5,690 nt of DNA from Caryophanales bacterium (GTDB lineage Bacteria > Bacillota_I > Bacilli_A > RFN20 > JAISJY01): the NCBI GenBank assembly GCA_031261365.1, contig JAISJY010000180.1, forward strand, positions 1 to 5,690, given 5' to 3'. The notes below the pieces were generated by a model, which was given only the letters and a program-made list of their open reading frames with translations, did not search any database and was not told the DNA's origin. The stretch's first letter is position 1. Each line of letters begins with the position of its first letter. Positions 1-5,690 of this stretch are shown piece after piece. A program made the position numbers and the translations under genes.

Positions 1-178
1 GAAAATCAATTTTCCTCACTTAATAAATGGATACGAATATCAAATTATCTCTTTTTGTGAAACATTATCATTAGGCTTATTAGAAAACCCTTTAATGAGC
101 CACCAAGATACCTTAACTATTATGAAACAAATGGATGAAATCCGTAAATCCATTAATGTTTTTTATGAATGTGATTAA
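1..178 (+). CDS. Gfo/Idh/MocA-family NAD(P)-dependent oxidoreductase, C-terminal fragment
   Basis: Partial gene entering from the left edge, read in the frame beginning at base 2 and giving 58 residues before a TAA at 176-178. The visible part has the typical end of Gfo/Idh/MocA oxidoreductases: a GYEYQIISFCETL helix, then a conserved 'ENPLMSHQDTLTIMKQMDEIRKSINVFY'-like ending, split here as ENPLMSHQDTL and MKQMDEIRKS. Family members are cytosolic dehydrogenases acting on sugars, inositols or dihydrodiols. They have an N-terminal Rossmann fold, which lies outside this window, so the substrate and cofactor motif cannot be judged. The stop codon directly abuts the stop codon of smpB on the other strand. 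The family call rests on the C-terminal pattern only; subfamily is unknown. Confidence 0.75.
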   Translation, partial: KINFPHLINGYEYQIISFCETLSLGLLENPLMSHQDTLTIMKQMDEIRKSINVFYECD

Positions 179-628
179 CTAGATTTTATACCGTCTATTT
201 TCTCTTTCAATATCTTTTATTCTTTCACTTTCTCGTTTATCGTGAAGTTCTTTTCCTTTACCAACCGCGATTTCTATTTTAGCTTTGCCATCTCTTAAAT
301 ATATTTTAGTCGGTATTAAAGCATAACCATCTTGTCTAACCACTTTGTCCATTTTAAATATTTCTTTTTTATGTAATAATAACTTTTTAGTTCTATCAGG
401 TTGATGATTAAATCTATTTCCTTGTTCATAAACAGGTATTAATAAATTAAACAAAATAGCTTCATTGTTTTTAATTAAAACATAAGCATCCTTAATCGTG
501 CAACCATGTGTTCTCAATGATTTTATTTCAGTTCCTAACAAAGCTAAACCAGCCTCATAAGTATCATACAAAAAATACTCATGCCCCGCTTTCTTATTTA
601 AAGATATTATTTTTATTCCTTTTTTCAT
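179..628 (-). CDS. smpB: SsrA-binding protein SmpB
   Basis: 149-residue SmpB, the protein partner of tmRNA in trans-translation. It binds the tRNA-like end of tmRNA and delivers it to ribosomes stalled on mRNAs lacking a stop codon. The family pattern is complete: NKKA near residue 11, GTEIKSLR at 32-39, YEQGNRFNH at 67-75, a TKKLLLHK stretch at 80-87, GKGKELHDKRE at 123-133 and a basic C-terminal tail that in the family reaches into the decoding centre. Length is normal. One small deviation is AGHEY where ARHDY/ARKNY is usual. The ATG lies 7 bases after the rnr stop, and the expected MKKGIK-type N-terminus supports this start. The nearest purine-rich site (AAAAGG) lies inside the end of rnr, 12 bases from the ATG, so translation is probably coupled to rnr. 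Ends with TAG. No ssrA gene follows in the visible downstream sequence. Confidence 0.97.
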   Translation of the reverse strand: MKKGIKIISLNKKAGHEYFLYDTYEAGLALLGTEIKSLRTHGCTIKDAYVLIKNNEAILFNLLIPVYEQGNRFNHQPDRTKKLLLHKKEIFKMDKVVRQDGYALIPTKIYLRDGKAKIEIAVGKGKELHDKRESERIKDIERENRRYKI

Positions 629-635
629 AATCTAA

Positions 636-2654
636 TTATACCTTTTTTCTTTTGGAAGTATCTCTAACTAATGTAAAATCAATTTGACCCTCTTTTTCAT
701 TTACTTTGCTAACTTTAACTTTCACCTTCATTCCAATATAATAAATGACACCTGTTTTTTCACCAATAGCCACTTTATTAATTTTATCATAAGTTAAATA
801 ATCATAATAAATACTTTGGTAACTAACATAACCTTGAATAGTATTATCAAGCATAACAAAGAAACCATAAGGCAAAACTCCTGAAATTATTCCTTCATAA
901 AGATAATTTATCTTATCACTTAAATATTCTGCCTTTTTAACACTTTCAATAGTTCTTTCTAAATTAATAGATGTTCTCTCGGTTTCCGAAATATGAAAAC
1001 AAATGTCTGATAACTTTCTATCTAATTGTTCATCTTCATTATATGGGTATATTAAATATTGCTTTAATAACCGATGTACCATTAAATCTGCATATCTTCT
1101 AATAGGCGATGTAAAGTGAGTATAACTAGAACTACCTAGTCCAAAATGACCTATATTTGAATTAGAATATTTTGCCTTTGGAAAACTCCTTAACATCTGA
1201 TTTTTAACAACATATGCATACATCGTGTCTTTTGTGTCCCTTAAAATCTTTTGATATTCACTAGGATGTACTTGATTTGCTATTGATAAATGTATTTTAA
1301 AACCCTTTAAAAAATTAGAAAACTCAACTATCTTATCTGGCTCTGGATTATCATGTATTCGATAAATAAAAGGTAAGTCTAAGTTCTCAATATACTCTGC
1401 CACTGTTTCATTTGCCAAAACCATAAAATCCTCAATTAACTTTTCAGCTTCATCTTGTTTATTAACAACAATATCAACAACCTTATTATCTTTTAAAATA
1501 AACTTTGGTTCATCAATATCTAAATCAATATAACCTCTTTCTTCTTTTTCTTTTCTTAATATTTTAGCTAATTCTTGAGCTAATAATATTTTAGTATCGG
1601 TTTCTTTATCCATTGATGTTTTATACTTTAATAACTTATTTACTTTCTTATATGTCAGCCTCCTACTTGATTTTATAATAGACTTATAAAAACTATAATC
1701 AAGCATTATGCCTTCTTCATTTATTTTCATAATACAAGATAAAGTTAACCGCTCCACATCAGGATTTAAAGAACAAATACCGTTTGATAAATTAAAAGGA
1801 AGCATCGGAATAACAGAATCCAATAAATAATTAGAATTACCCCTTAAAAAAGCTTCATTATCTAAGCAAGAACCTGTCAAAACATAATGACTTACATCAG
1901 CAATATGTACACCAAGTGTATATATGTTGTTTGTTTTTGATATACTAATCGCATCATCAAAGTCTTTGGCATTATCTCCATCTATTGTAAAAATAAACTC
2001 CTTCCTTAAATCTAATCTATCTTCTAATTTTATCTTTTCTTCATTAATTAATGTTGCTTCTCTTAAAGCCTCTTCACTAAACTCATAAGGTATGCCAGAT
2101 TCCACAATATACTCTAATAAATTATTCTCGGGATTATTTTGATTACCTAATCTTTTTATTATCTTTCCTTTATTTTTTTGACTAACCTCTATTATAAATA
2201 AATCACCCTCTTGATCACTTGTCTTTAATCCTTCAACTGCCGATAATATAACATTAATACTCCCTTGAGGCACTAACTTCTTTTTTTCTAATTTATAAAC
2301 ATATCTATTATCTTGACTAGAAATAACAGAAACAATAAACCCATATCTGTTCTTTTCAAAATATATAAAATTAATCAAAGATTTAGGTAATATTTCTTTA
2401 TTTGAAGGTATTTCAACTTGATAAGCAAAATCCGAACAAGAAATTAAAACACTATTCTTTTTTAAATGAACTATTTTTCCTTGATGTATCTTTATCGGTT
2501 CAACTATATAATACTTATTATCTTTTAAAACAAAAACTCCTTCTTGAATTAAAAACTGATAAGTAGAAACATATAAACTAGTATATAAAAAATAATCACC
2601 AGCTTTGGCTGATGATAATTCTATTAACCTGCTATTATCAACTGAAGTAATCAT
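636..2654 (-). CDS. rnr: Ribonuclease R (RNB-family 3'-5' exoribonuclease)
   Basis: Processive hydrolytic 3'-5' exoribonuclease that degrades structured RNA and, in studied bacteria, cooperates with SmpB-tmRNA on non-stop mRNAs. Residue numbers are for the 672-residue product from the ATG at 2652-2654. The N-terminal ~65 residues look like a degenerate winged-helix segment, followed by cold-shock-like OB domains to about 200. The RNB catalytic domain is at about 215-540, with the metal-binding aspartates in TIDGDNAKDFDD (D225, D231, D233, D234) and the RNB signature GHFG...YTHFTSPIRRYADLMVHR at about 502-528. A C-terminal S1 domain spans about 584-662, with a short basic tail. The frame stays open to a TTG at 2702 (688 residues, overlapping secG), but that start has no Shine-Dalgarno site. 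The ATG is preferred, though its only GGGGAG is 19 bases upstream and inside a hairpin. It is shorter than Bacillus subtilis RNase R. Lies between secG and smpB. Confidence 0.95.
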   Translation of the reverse strand: MITSVDNSRLIELSSAKAGDYFLYTSLYVSTYQFLIQEGVFVLKDNKYYIVEPIKIHQGKIVHLKKNSVLISCSDFAYQVEIPSNKEILPKSLINFIYFEKNRYGFIVSVISSQDNRYVYKLEKKKLVPQGSINVILSAVEGLKTSDQEGDLFIIEVSQKNKGKIIKRLGNQNNPENNLLEYIVESGIPYEFSEEALREATLINEEKIKLEDRLDLRKEFIFTIDGDNAKDFDDAISISKTNNIYTLGVHIADVSHYVLTGSCLDNEAFLRGNSNYLLDSVIPMLPFNLSNGICSLNPDVERLTLSCIMKINEEGIMLDYSFYKSIIKSSRRLTYKKVNKLLKYKTSMDKETDTKILLAQELAKILRKEKEERGYIDLDIDEPKFILKDNKVVDIVVNKQDEAEKLIEDFMVLANETVAEYIENLDLPFIYRIHDNPEPDKIVEFSNFLKGFKIHLSIANQVHPSEYQKILRDTKDTMYAYVVKNQMLRSFPKAKYSNSNIGHFGLGSSSYTHFTSPIRRYADLMVHRLLKQYLIYPYNEDEQLDRKLSDICFHISETERTSINLERTIESVKKAEYLSDKINYLYEGIISGVLPYGFFVMLDNTIQGYVSYQSIYYDYLTYDKINKVAIGEKTGVIYYIGMKVKVKVSKVNEKEGQIDFTLVRDTSKRKKV

Positions 2655-2680
2655 AAAAAAAGGAGATTTATATCTCCCCT
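2655..2680 (-). terminator. Candidate intrinsic terminator/attenuator between secG and rnr
   Basis: On the - strand, directly after the secG TAG (2681-2683), GGAGAT (2677-2672) pairs perfectly with ATCTCC (2667-2662) around a 4-base ATAA loop and is followed by seven T (2661-2655). Two G-U pairs and one A-U pair could extend the stem base through 2678-2680. The next three bases are the likely rnr ATG. This has the form of a short rho-independent terminator. Because it sits between genes that look like one operon, it may act as a leaky terminator or attenuator, and a ribosome at the secG stop would cover its 5' arm. Its 5' arm also holds the only GGGGAG near the rnr start. The stem is only 6 Watson-Crick pairs, so strength is uncertain. 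Confidence 0.6.
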
Positions 2681-2908
2681 CTAGAACCAAATCCCTCGAC
2701 AAATAATCAGAACAAACAAAGCTATGCCGACCCCTAATGTCAATCTAGACAATATTAAGTCGGTTCCCCGTTCCTTAGTATTTGTAAATACTTTTGAATT
2801 TCCACCCATAATCGCTCCTGAAGCACCTTGAGATTTTCCTGCTTGAAGCATTACAAGTATTATCATAAGAAGAGCAAGAACTGCCAACACCCAATCTAAC
2901 CAAACCAT
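2681..2908 (-). CDS. secG: Preprotein translocase subunit SecG
   Basis: 75-residue integral membrane protein, the small accessory subunit of the SecYEG channel that assists SecA-driven protein export. It has the family layout: a first membrane helix at about residues 3-21, the conserved linker LQAGKSQGASGAIMGG at 21-36, a polar loop with KERGTD at 45-50, and a second membrane helix at about 51-71. Length is normal for Gram-positive SecG. The frame extends two codons upstream to a GTG at 2914, but GGAGG at 2916-2920 is only 1 base from the GTG and 7 bases from the ATG at 2906-2908, so the ATG is chosen. Ends with TAG. A candidate promoter lies just upstream, and rnr and smpB follow in the same direction, an arrangement common in Firmicutes. 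Confidence 0.95.
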   Translation of the reverse strand: MVWLDWVLAVLALLMIILVMLQAGKSQGASGAIMGGNSKVFTNTKERGTDLILSRLTLGVGIALFVLIICRGIWF

Positions 2909-2915
2909 ATTCACA

Positions 2916-2920
2916 CCTCC
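2916..2920 (-). promoter_or_regulatory. Ribosome binding site of secG (decides the start)
   Basis: GGAGG on the - strand, 7 bases before the ATG at 2906-2908 but only 1 base before the in-frame GTG at 2912-2914. The spacing favours the ATG, giving a 75-residue SecG rather than 77. Confidence 0.8.
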
Positions 2921-2943
2921 ATCAATTAGTTAATATCTATAAT

Positions 2944-2971
2944 ATTATATGTAATCCGCTTAAAAAAGCAA
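2944..2971 (-). promoter_or_regulatory. Candidate sigma-A-type promoter for secG-rnr-smpB
   Basis: On the - strand, a perfect -10 TATAAT (2949-2944) is preceded at a 16-base spacing by TTGCTT (2971-2966), a partial match to TTGACA. The -35 begins on the base right after the stop codon of the metal transporter gene. A start point near 2937 would give a leader of about 29 bases before the secG ATG, with GGAGG well placed in it. The perfect -10 and its position support the call; in such AT-rich DNA chance matches to TATAAT are frequent, so the call is moderate. Confidence 0.5.
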
Positions 2972-4063
2972 TTAATAATATAAATTTTCAAAATTAATCA
3001 CCATTTCATAATCCTTATTTAAGTGTTTCTTAAAATGCTCAATAATTTGTGTTTTACTTTTAGGGTAATCATAATTAAGAGCTATCTCAAAAATTAATTT
3101 CTTTTTCTCACCTGGAACTATTCTAATATCATGACACTCCAACTGTATTTCAGCCCCAATATTCCTTAATAATATTCTAATATTTTCAGTCTCAATATCA
3201 TTTATATCAATAGGGTCAGGATGTGTAATTAAAGAAATATGATATTTTTTTGCTATTTTTTCTTCAATATCATCCACAATATTATGAACATTTACAAAAT
3301 CTAAAGAAGAGTTTAATTCAACATGAACCGACATAAATATATGTTCTTTACCATAAGAATGTACTAAAACATCATGTACACCTAAAACATTTTCATTACT
3401 TTTAATATCTTTTAAAACACTATCAACAAATAACTTATTTTCTTTCTCACCAATTAAAGGCTTACTAGCTTCTATTATTAATTTAACCCCTGTATAAATA
3501 ATAAATATTGACATTATAATAGATAAATAACCATCTAAATCAAAAGAAATATTCATATTAATAAACATACAAATCAATATAATAAAAGTTACCCCTGCAT
3601 CAATAAAAGAATCACTTAAACTAACTTTTAAAACCATCACTTTTAATTTTTTATAATAATACAAATACATTAACCCTTGTAGTATTTTAATAATAATTGT
3701 TGAACCTAAAATAATTAAAGTTATGACTTCTATTTTGCTCCCTTTACTTTCAAAAAGAGAACTAATAGATTCAAAACATAAAGTAATACCAATAGCTAAT
3801 ATTAAAGTTGCAATAATTAAAGAAGAAATATATTCCATTCTTCTATGTCCAAAAGGATGGTCTTTATCAGGCGGTTTATTCGCCTCTTTCATTCCAAACC
3901 AAGAAATAAAAGATGCAATAGTATCTTGAAAATTATCAATACCATTTCCTATGATGGTTATTGAATTGGCTAATGCTCCAAAAACAACTTTTAAAATACC
4001 AATACTAACATTTGATAAAAGTCCGATTAAAGTAACCCGACTAATTGTTTTGTCTTTATTCAT
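2972..4063 (-). CDS. Cation diffusion facilitator (CDF) family metal exporter
   Basis: 363-residue membrane antiporter of the CDF family, which exports divalent metals (Zn, Mn, Fe, Co) in exchange for protons. About six membrane helices are predicted (roughly 10-30, 33-57, 79-101, 112-135, 152-171, 174-197). Transport-site residues are D43xxxD47 in helix 2 and D151xxxD155 in helix 5. PPDKDHPFGHRRMEY at 64-78 is the conserved cytoplasmic loop, with D66, H69 and H73 at the positions of the second metal site of E. coli YiiP. The cytoplasmic dimerisation domain at about 205-290 has the HDVLVHSYG and HPDPID blocks, with H230, H247, H260, H281 and D283 spaced as in the YiiP metal cluster. A further ~70 residues (HDIRIVPG at 311-318) form an extra C-terminal segment. 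DxxxD rather than HxxxD in helix 5 recalls manganese-type CDFs; substrate is inferred only. The ATG overlaps the lipoprotein gene end by 8 bases and lacks a clear ribosome binding site, suggesting translational coupling. Confidence 0.93.
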   Translation of the reverse strand: MNKDKTISRVTLIGLLSNVSIGILKVVFGALANSITIIGNGIDNFQDTIASFISWFGMKEANKPPDKDHPFGHRRMEYISSLIIATLILAIGITLCFESISSLFESKGSKIEVITLIILGSTIIIKILQGLMYLYYYKKLKVMVLKVSLSDSFIDAGVTFIILICMFINMNISFDLDGYLSIIMSIFIIYTGVKLIIEASKPLIGEKENKLFVDSVLKDIKSNENVLGVHDVLVHSYGKEHIFMSVHVELNSSLDFVNVHNIVDDIEEKIAKKYHISLITHPDPIDINDIETENIRILLRNIGAEIQLECHDIRIVPGEKKKLIFEIALNYDYPKSKTQIIEHFKKHLNKDYEMVINFENLYY

Positions 4064-5129
4064 ATTCTATCATTAAAGAAGGTCGGACACCACCTTCAAA
4101 GCCTACAAAAGCATAATTAACCGCCCCATCATTTATACAATAAGTTGCTAAATAAGGTTCATTAATTGCCTCACTCCTTGTCCAATAAATACCCACATCT
4201 TCATAAGTTTCATTTGAATGTAAAAGTATTCCTTTAGCTCTAGCATAATCAGTAGATATAGCATATCTTTCTTTTGTAGAGCCATAAGTACTACTAAAAT
4301 TGTTTTCATCTAAATAATCATTTAAAGATAACAAAGATACTTTATCACTTGAAGATAATATCTTTTCTTTTTCTTCTTCATTAAAAGATGTTTCATAAAA
4401 ATCATTATTCAAATAATCTCTAATTTCACTTTCTAAATAATTATTAGAATTAGCATCAATTCTTTTAGTATTTAATATATATTCTGATAATACTTGATAT
4501 TTTCCAGCCTCTATCTTTAATATTCTCCATTTAATAGGCTCAAATAAAAAGTAATAAGTCTCTTCGTTTTCTATTGTATTACCATTATGAAACTTCCTTT
4601 CCTCCGTTTTAAATGTTGCTCTCGTTTTAAAATATTGTTGATTTTTAATTAAGTAAATACCTTCCTCTTTTCCTAAAGAAAGATTATTTAATTTTTTAAT
4701 AATACTCGTATCTGTAACAACCGTTTGAGGAAAACTACCATAATATAAATAAGCATAAACTAAACCAAACTCATTAACTTCTTCAACTCCATAATCATAT
4801 TTAGCCCAAAAGTCTTTATCACCACTACTACCTTGATATATCTTTCTAATAATTTCTCCCTTTAATAATTCATTATCATACCAACCATTAAAAACATAAC
4901 CCTCTTTGCTAGGTATTGGTAAATCAAAAGTAGGAGTTTCTTCATTATAACTATTATTAATAAAAAAGCCTGTTCCCCCATTTAAATGATAATTAATTTT
5001 ATAAATAATAAGGTTTTTATTAGAACTAATCTTTATTGAACTATCTAAACTTGAACCACTATTAAAACAAGAAGTTAAGAATACTATTAAGAGAAAAGAG
5101 AAAAATATTTTAATAATTCTTTTTTTCAT
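4056..5129 (-). CDS. Predicted surface lipoprotein with one InlB-type repeat and a DUF6273-like domain
   Basis: 357 residues, function unknown. Residues 1-21 form a lipoprotein signal peptide: basic MKKRIIK, a hydrophobic core, and the lipobox LTSC with Cys21 as the lipidated residue, so the mature protein should be anchored outside the membrane. After a Ser-rich linker, residues 43-111 match a Listeria-Bacteroides/InlB-type repeat (YHLNGGTG ... PSKEGYVFNGWYDN ... FWAKY). Residues ~118-357 resemble DUF6273: YGSFPQT at 130-136, FEPIKWRIL at 196-204, IRDYLNNDFYETSF at 236-249, VSLLSLNDY at 264-272, TDYARAKG at 293-300, YWTRSE at 315-320 and GVRPSLMI at 347-354. A role in surface binding is conceivable but unproven. 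AAGGAGG precedes the ATG with an unusually short gap (3 bases after GGAGG); no alternative start is nearby. The last 8 bases overlap the CDF transporter gene, implying one transcript. Confidence 0.85.
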   Translation of the reverse strand: MKKRIIKIFFSFLLIVFLTSCFNSGSSLDSSIKISSNKNLIIYKINYHLNGGTGFFINNSYNEETPTFDLPIPSKEGYVFNGWYDNELLKGEIIRKIYQGSSGDKDFWAKYDYGVEEVNEFGLVYAYLYYGSFPQTVVTDTSIIKKLNNLSLGKEEGIYLIKNQQYFKTRATFKTEERKFHNGNTIENEETYYFLFEPIKWRILKIEAGKYQVLSEYILNTKRIDANSNNYLESEIRDYLNNDFYETSFNEEEKEKILSSSDKVSLLSLNDYLDENNFSSTYGSTKERYAISTDYARAKGILLHSNETYEDVGIYWTRSEAINEPYLATYCINDGAVNYAFVGFEGGVRPSLMIEYE

Positions 5130-5132
5130 ATA

Positions 5133-5139
5133 CCTCCTT
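5133..5139 (-). promoter_or_regulatory. Ribosome binding site of the lipoprotein gene, short spacing
   Basis: AAGGAGG on the - strand is a full match to the anti-Shine-Dalgarno core, but only three bases (TAT) separate it from the ATG at 5127-5129. This spacing is shorter than usual and may lower initiation, yet no other in-frame start fits the signal peptide. Confidence 0.7.
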
Positions 5140-5156
5140 GAATTATCTACTTCTTA

Positions 5157-5165
5157 ATTATAACA
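5157..5165 (-). promoter_or_regulatory. Candidate extended -10 promoter for the lipoprotein-CDF pair
   Basis: TGTTATAAT on the - strand is a perfect extended -10 (TG, one base, TATAAT). No good -35 hexamer is seen at 16-18 bases upstream (an AT-rich TATATT lies at a 17-base spacing), which extended -10 promoters can tolerate. A start near 5150 would give a leader of about 20 bases before the lipoprotein ATG. Confidence 0.5.
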
Positions 5166-5189
5166 AACTTCTGTTTTTTAATATACAAT
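5161..5189 (+). promoter_or_regulatory. Weak candidate promoter for the ABC transporter gene
   Basis: On the + strand, TACAAT (5184-5189) matches the -10 consensus at five of six bases and lies 23 bases before the ABC gene ATG. The hexamer at a 17-base spacing (TAACAA, 5161-5166) is a poor -35 and overlaps the opposing -10 of the lipoprotein promoter. If real, the two divergent promoters would share DNA and could interfere with each other. Confidence 0.3.
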
Positions 5190-5199
5190 ATTATTGGTT

Positions 5200-5205
5200 A
5201 AGGAG
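5200..5205 (+). promoter_or_regulatory. Ribosome binding site of the ABC transporter gene
   Basis: AAGGAG, 6 bases before the ATG at 5212-5214. It is a standard strong site with normal spacing and fixes the start of the ATP-binding protein. Confidence 0.8.
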
Positions 5206-5211
5206 ATAGAT

Positions 5212-5690
5212 ATGATTCAAATAAGAAATCTTTCAAAAATATACAAAAGCAAATATAAAGAAACAAAAGCCTTAGATAACATTAACTTAGATTTTCCCGA
5301 AAAAGGCATGTTTTTTATTGTTGGTAAATCTGGTTCTGGTAAATCTACTTTATTAAACCTCTTGGGCGGTCTTGACTCTCCAACTTCTGGCAATATTTAT
5401 TTAAATGGAGTTGCCAATAATTCTTTAAGTAAAAACTCTTTTGCAGGTTATAGAAATCATGTTATTGGCTTTGTCTTTCAAGAGTTTAATCTTATTGATA
5501 CTTATACTATCACCGATAATATTGCTTTAGCTTTAACTTTACAGTCCAAAGGTAATGATAATAATACTATTGATGATGTTTTAAGAATGGTTGGATTAGA
5601 AAATATTGCTCATAAAAAACCTAATGAAATATCTGGAGGTCAAAAACAAAGAGTTGCTATTGCTCGAGCTTTAATTAAAAACCCTCAAAT
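5212..5690 (+). CDS. ABC transporter ATP-binding protein, N-terminal part (MacB/Bce-type)
   Basis: The gene runs off the right edge; 159 residues are visible. It is the ATPase part of an ABC transporter that would hydrolyse ATP at the inner face of the membrane. Walker A is GKSGSGKS at 38-45, the Q-loop is FVFQEFNLI at 87-95, and the signature ISGGQKQR is at 140-147. Walker B and the H-loop lie beyond the window. The LLGGLDSPTSG block after Walker A and YRNHVIGFVFQEFNL are typical of the MacB/LolD/BceA group, which works with FtsX-like permeases in efflux, peptide resistance or lipoprotein handling rather than nutrient import. Similar sequences in Firmicutes are often fused to an FtsX-type permease in one long protein, which cannot be tested here. 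The start is fixed by AAGGAG 6 bases upstream. It is divergent from the lipoprotein gene. Confidence 0.93.
   Translation, partial: MIQIRNLSKIYKSKYKETKALDNINLDFPEKGMFFIVGKSGSGKSTLLNLLGGLDSPTSGNIYLNGVANNSLSKNSFAGYRNHVIGFVFQEFNLIDTYTITDNIALALTLQSKGNDNNTIDDVLRMVGLENIAHKKPNEISGGQKQRVAIARALIKNPQ

Noticed and set aside
131..164. ATGGAT/ATCCAT hairpin followed by six T near the end of the oxidoreductase gene, + strand
   Set aside because: The stem is only 6 pairs with an 11-base loop, and five bases separate it from the T run; it lies in conserved coding sequence (MDEIRKS), so it is probably chance.
635..640. TATAAT just upstream of smpB on the - strand
   Set aside because: It would give a nearly leaderless smpB transcript, and no acceptable -35 lies 16-18 bases upstream; it spans the rnr stop codon in AT-rich DNA and is likely chance.
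2655..2683. Riboswitch or small RNA at the secG-rnr junction
   Set aside because: The structured part is under 30 bases, far too short for a known riboswitch; a simple hairpin terminator or attenuator explains it.
2958..2969. GCTT/AAGC inverted repeat after the CDF stop, - strand
   Set aside because: Four pairs with no following T run is too weak for a terminator, and it overlaps the secG promoter candidate.
3723..3929. 68-codon open frame on the + strand
   Set aside because: It lies wholly inside the CDF gene on the opposite strand, its product resembles no known family, and no ribosome binding site was found; it is a shadow of the conserved membrane and loop coding.
179..5129. Possible alternative genetic code, since no gene here ends in TGA
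   Set aside because: Tryptophan codons checked are TGG and no conserved frame contains an in-frame TGA; six TAA/TAG stops are expected in AT-rich DNA.

Overview
The window is very AT-rich and almost fully coding. It looks like chromosomal DNA from a low-GC Gram-positive bacterium of the Bacilli/Erysipelotrichia/Mollicutes-related kind, possibly a gut or host-associated lineage. The reasons are strong AT bias in the third codon position, AAGGAGG-type ribosome binding sites, a DUF6273-type lipoprotein, and the gene order secG-rnr-smpB, which is familiar in Firmicutes. Tryptophan is encoded by TGG and no reading frame needs TGA as a sense codon, so the standard bacterial code applies and the code-4 mycoplasmas are unlikely. 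All six stop codons seen are TAA or TAG.

Layout. (1) Bases 1-178, + strand: the last 58 codons of a Gfo/Idh/MocA-family oxidoreductase. It abuts smpB tail to tail with no base between the two stop codons. (2) Bases 179-2908, - strand: a housekeeping group read right to left as secG (Sec translocon subunit), rnr (RNase R) and smpB (tmRNA partner). A candidate promoter for secG lies at 2944-2971. A short hairpin with a run of seven U residues sits exactly between the secG stop and the likely rnr ATG. (3) Bases 2972-5129, - strand: a predicted surface lipoprotein (lipobox, one Listeria-Bacteroides/InlB-type repeat, DUF6273-like domain), followed with an 8-base overlap by a cation diffusion facilitator metal exporter. 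(4) Bases 5130-5211: a short divergent promoter region. (5) Bases 5212-5690, + strand: the start of an ABC transporter ATP-binding protein, cut off by the window before Walker B.

How the genes work together. SmpB and RNase R are partners in ribosome rescue and removal of non-stop mRNA, and SecG assists protein export. The tmRNA gene ssrA, often next to smpB, is not visible here. The lipoprotein and the metal exporter are probably co-translated, but no functional link between them is established. No stretch over 300 bases lacks a gene, and I see no tRNA, rRNA, CRISPR array, insertion sequence or phage feature. Most of the window is ordinary. The points most worth a second look are the secG/rnr hairpin and the uncharacterised lipoprotein coupled to the metal exporter.
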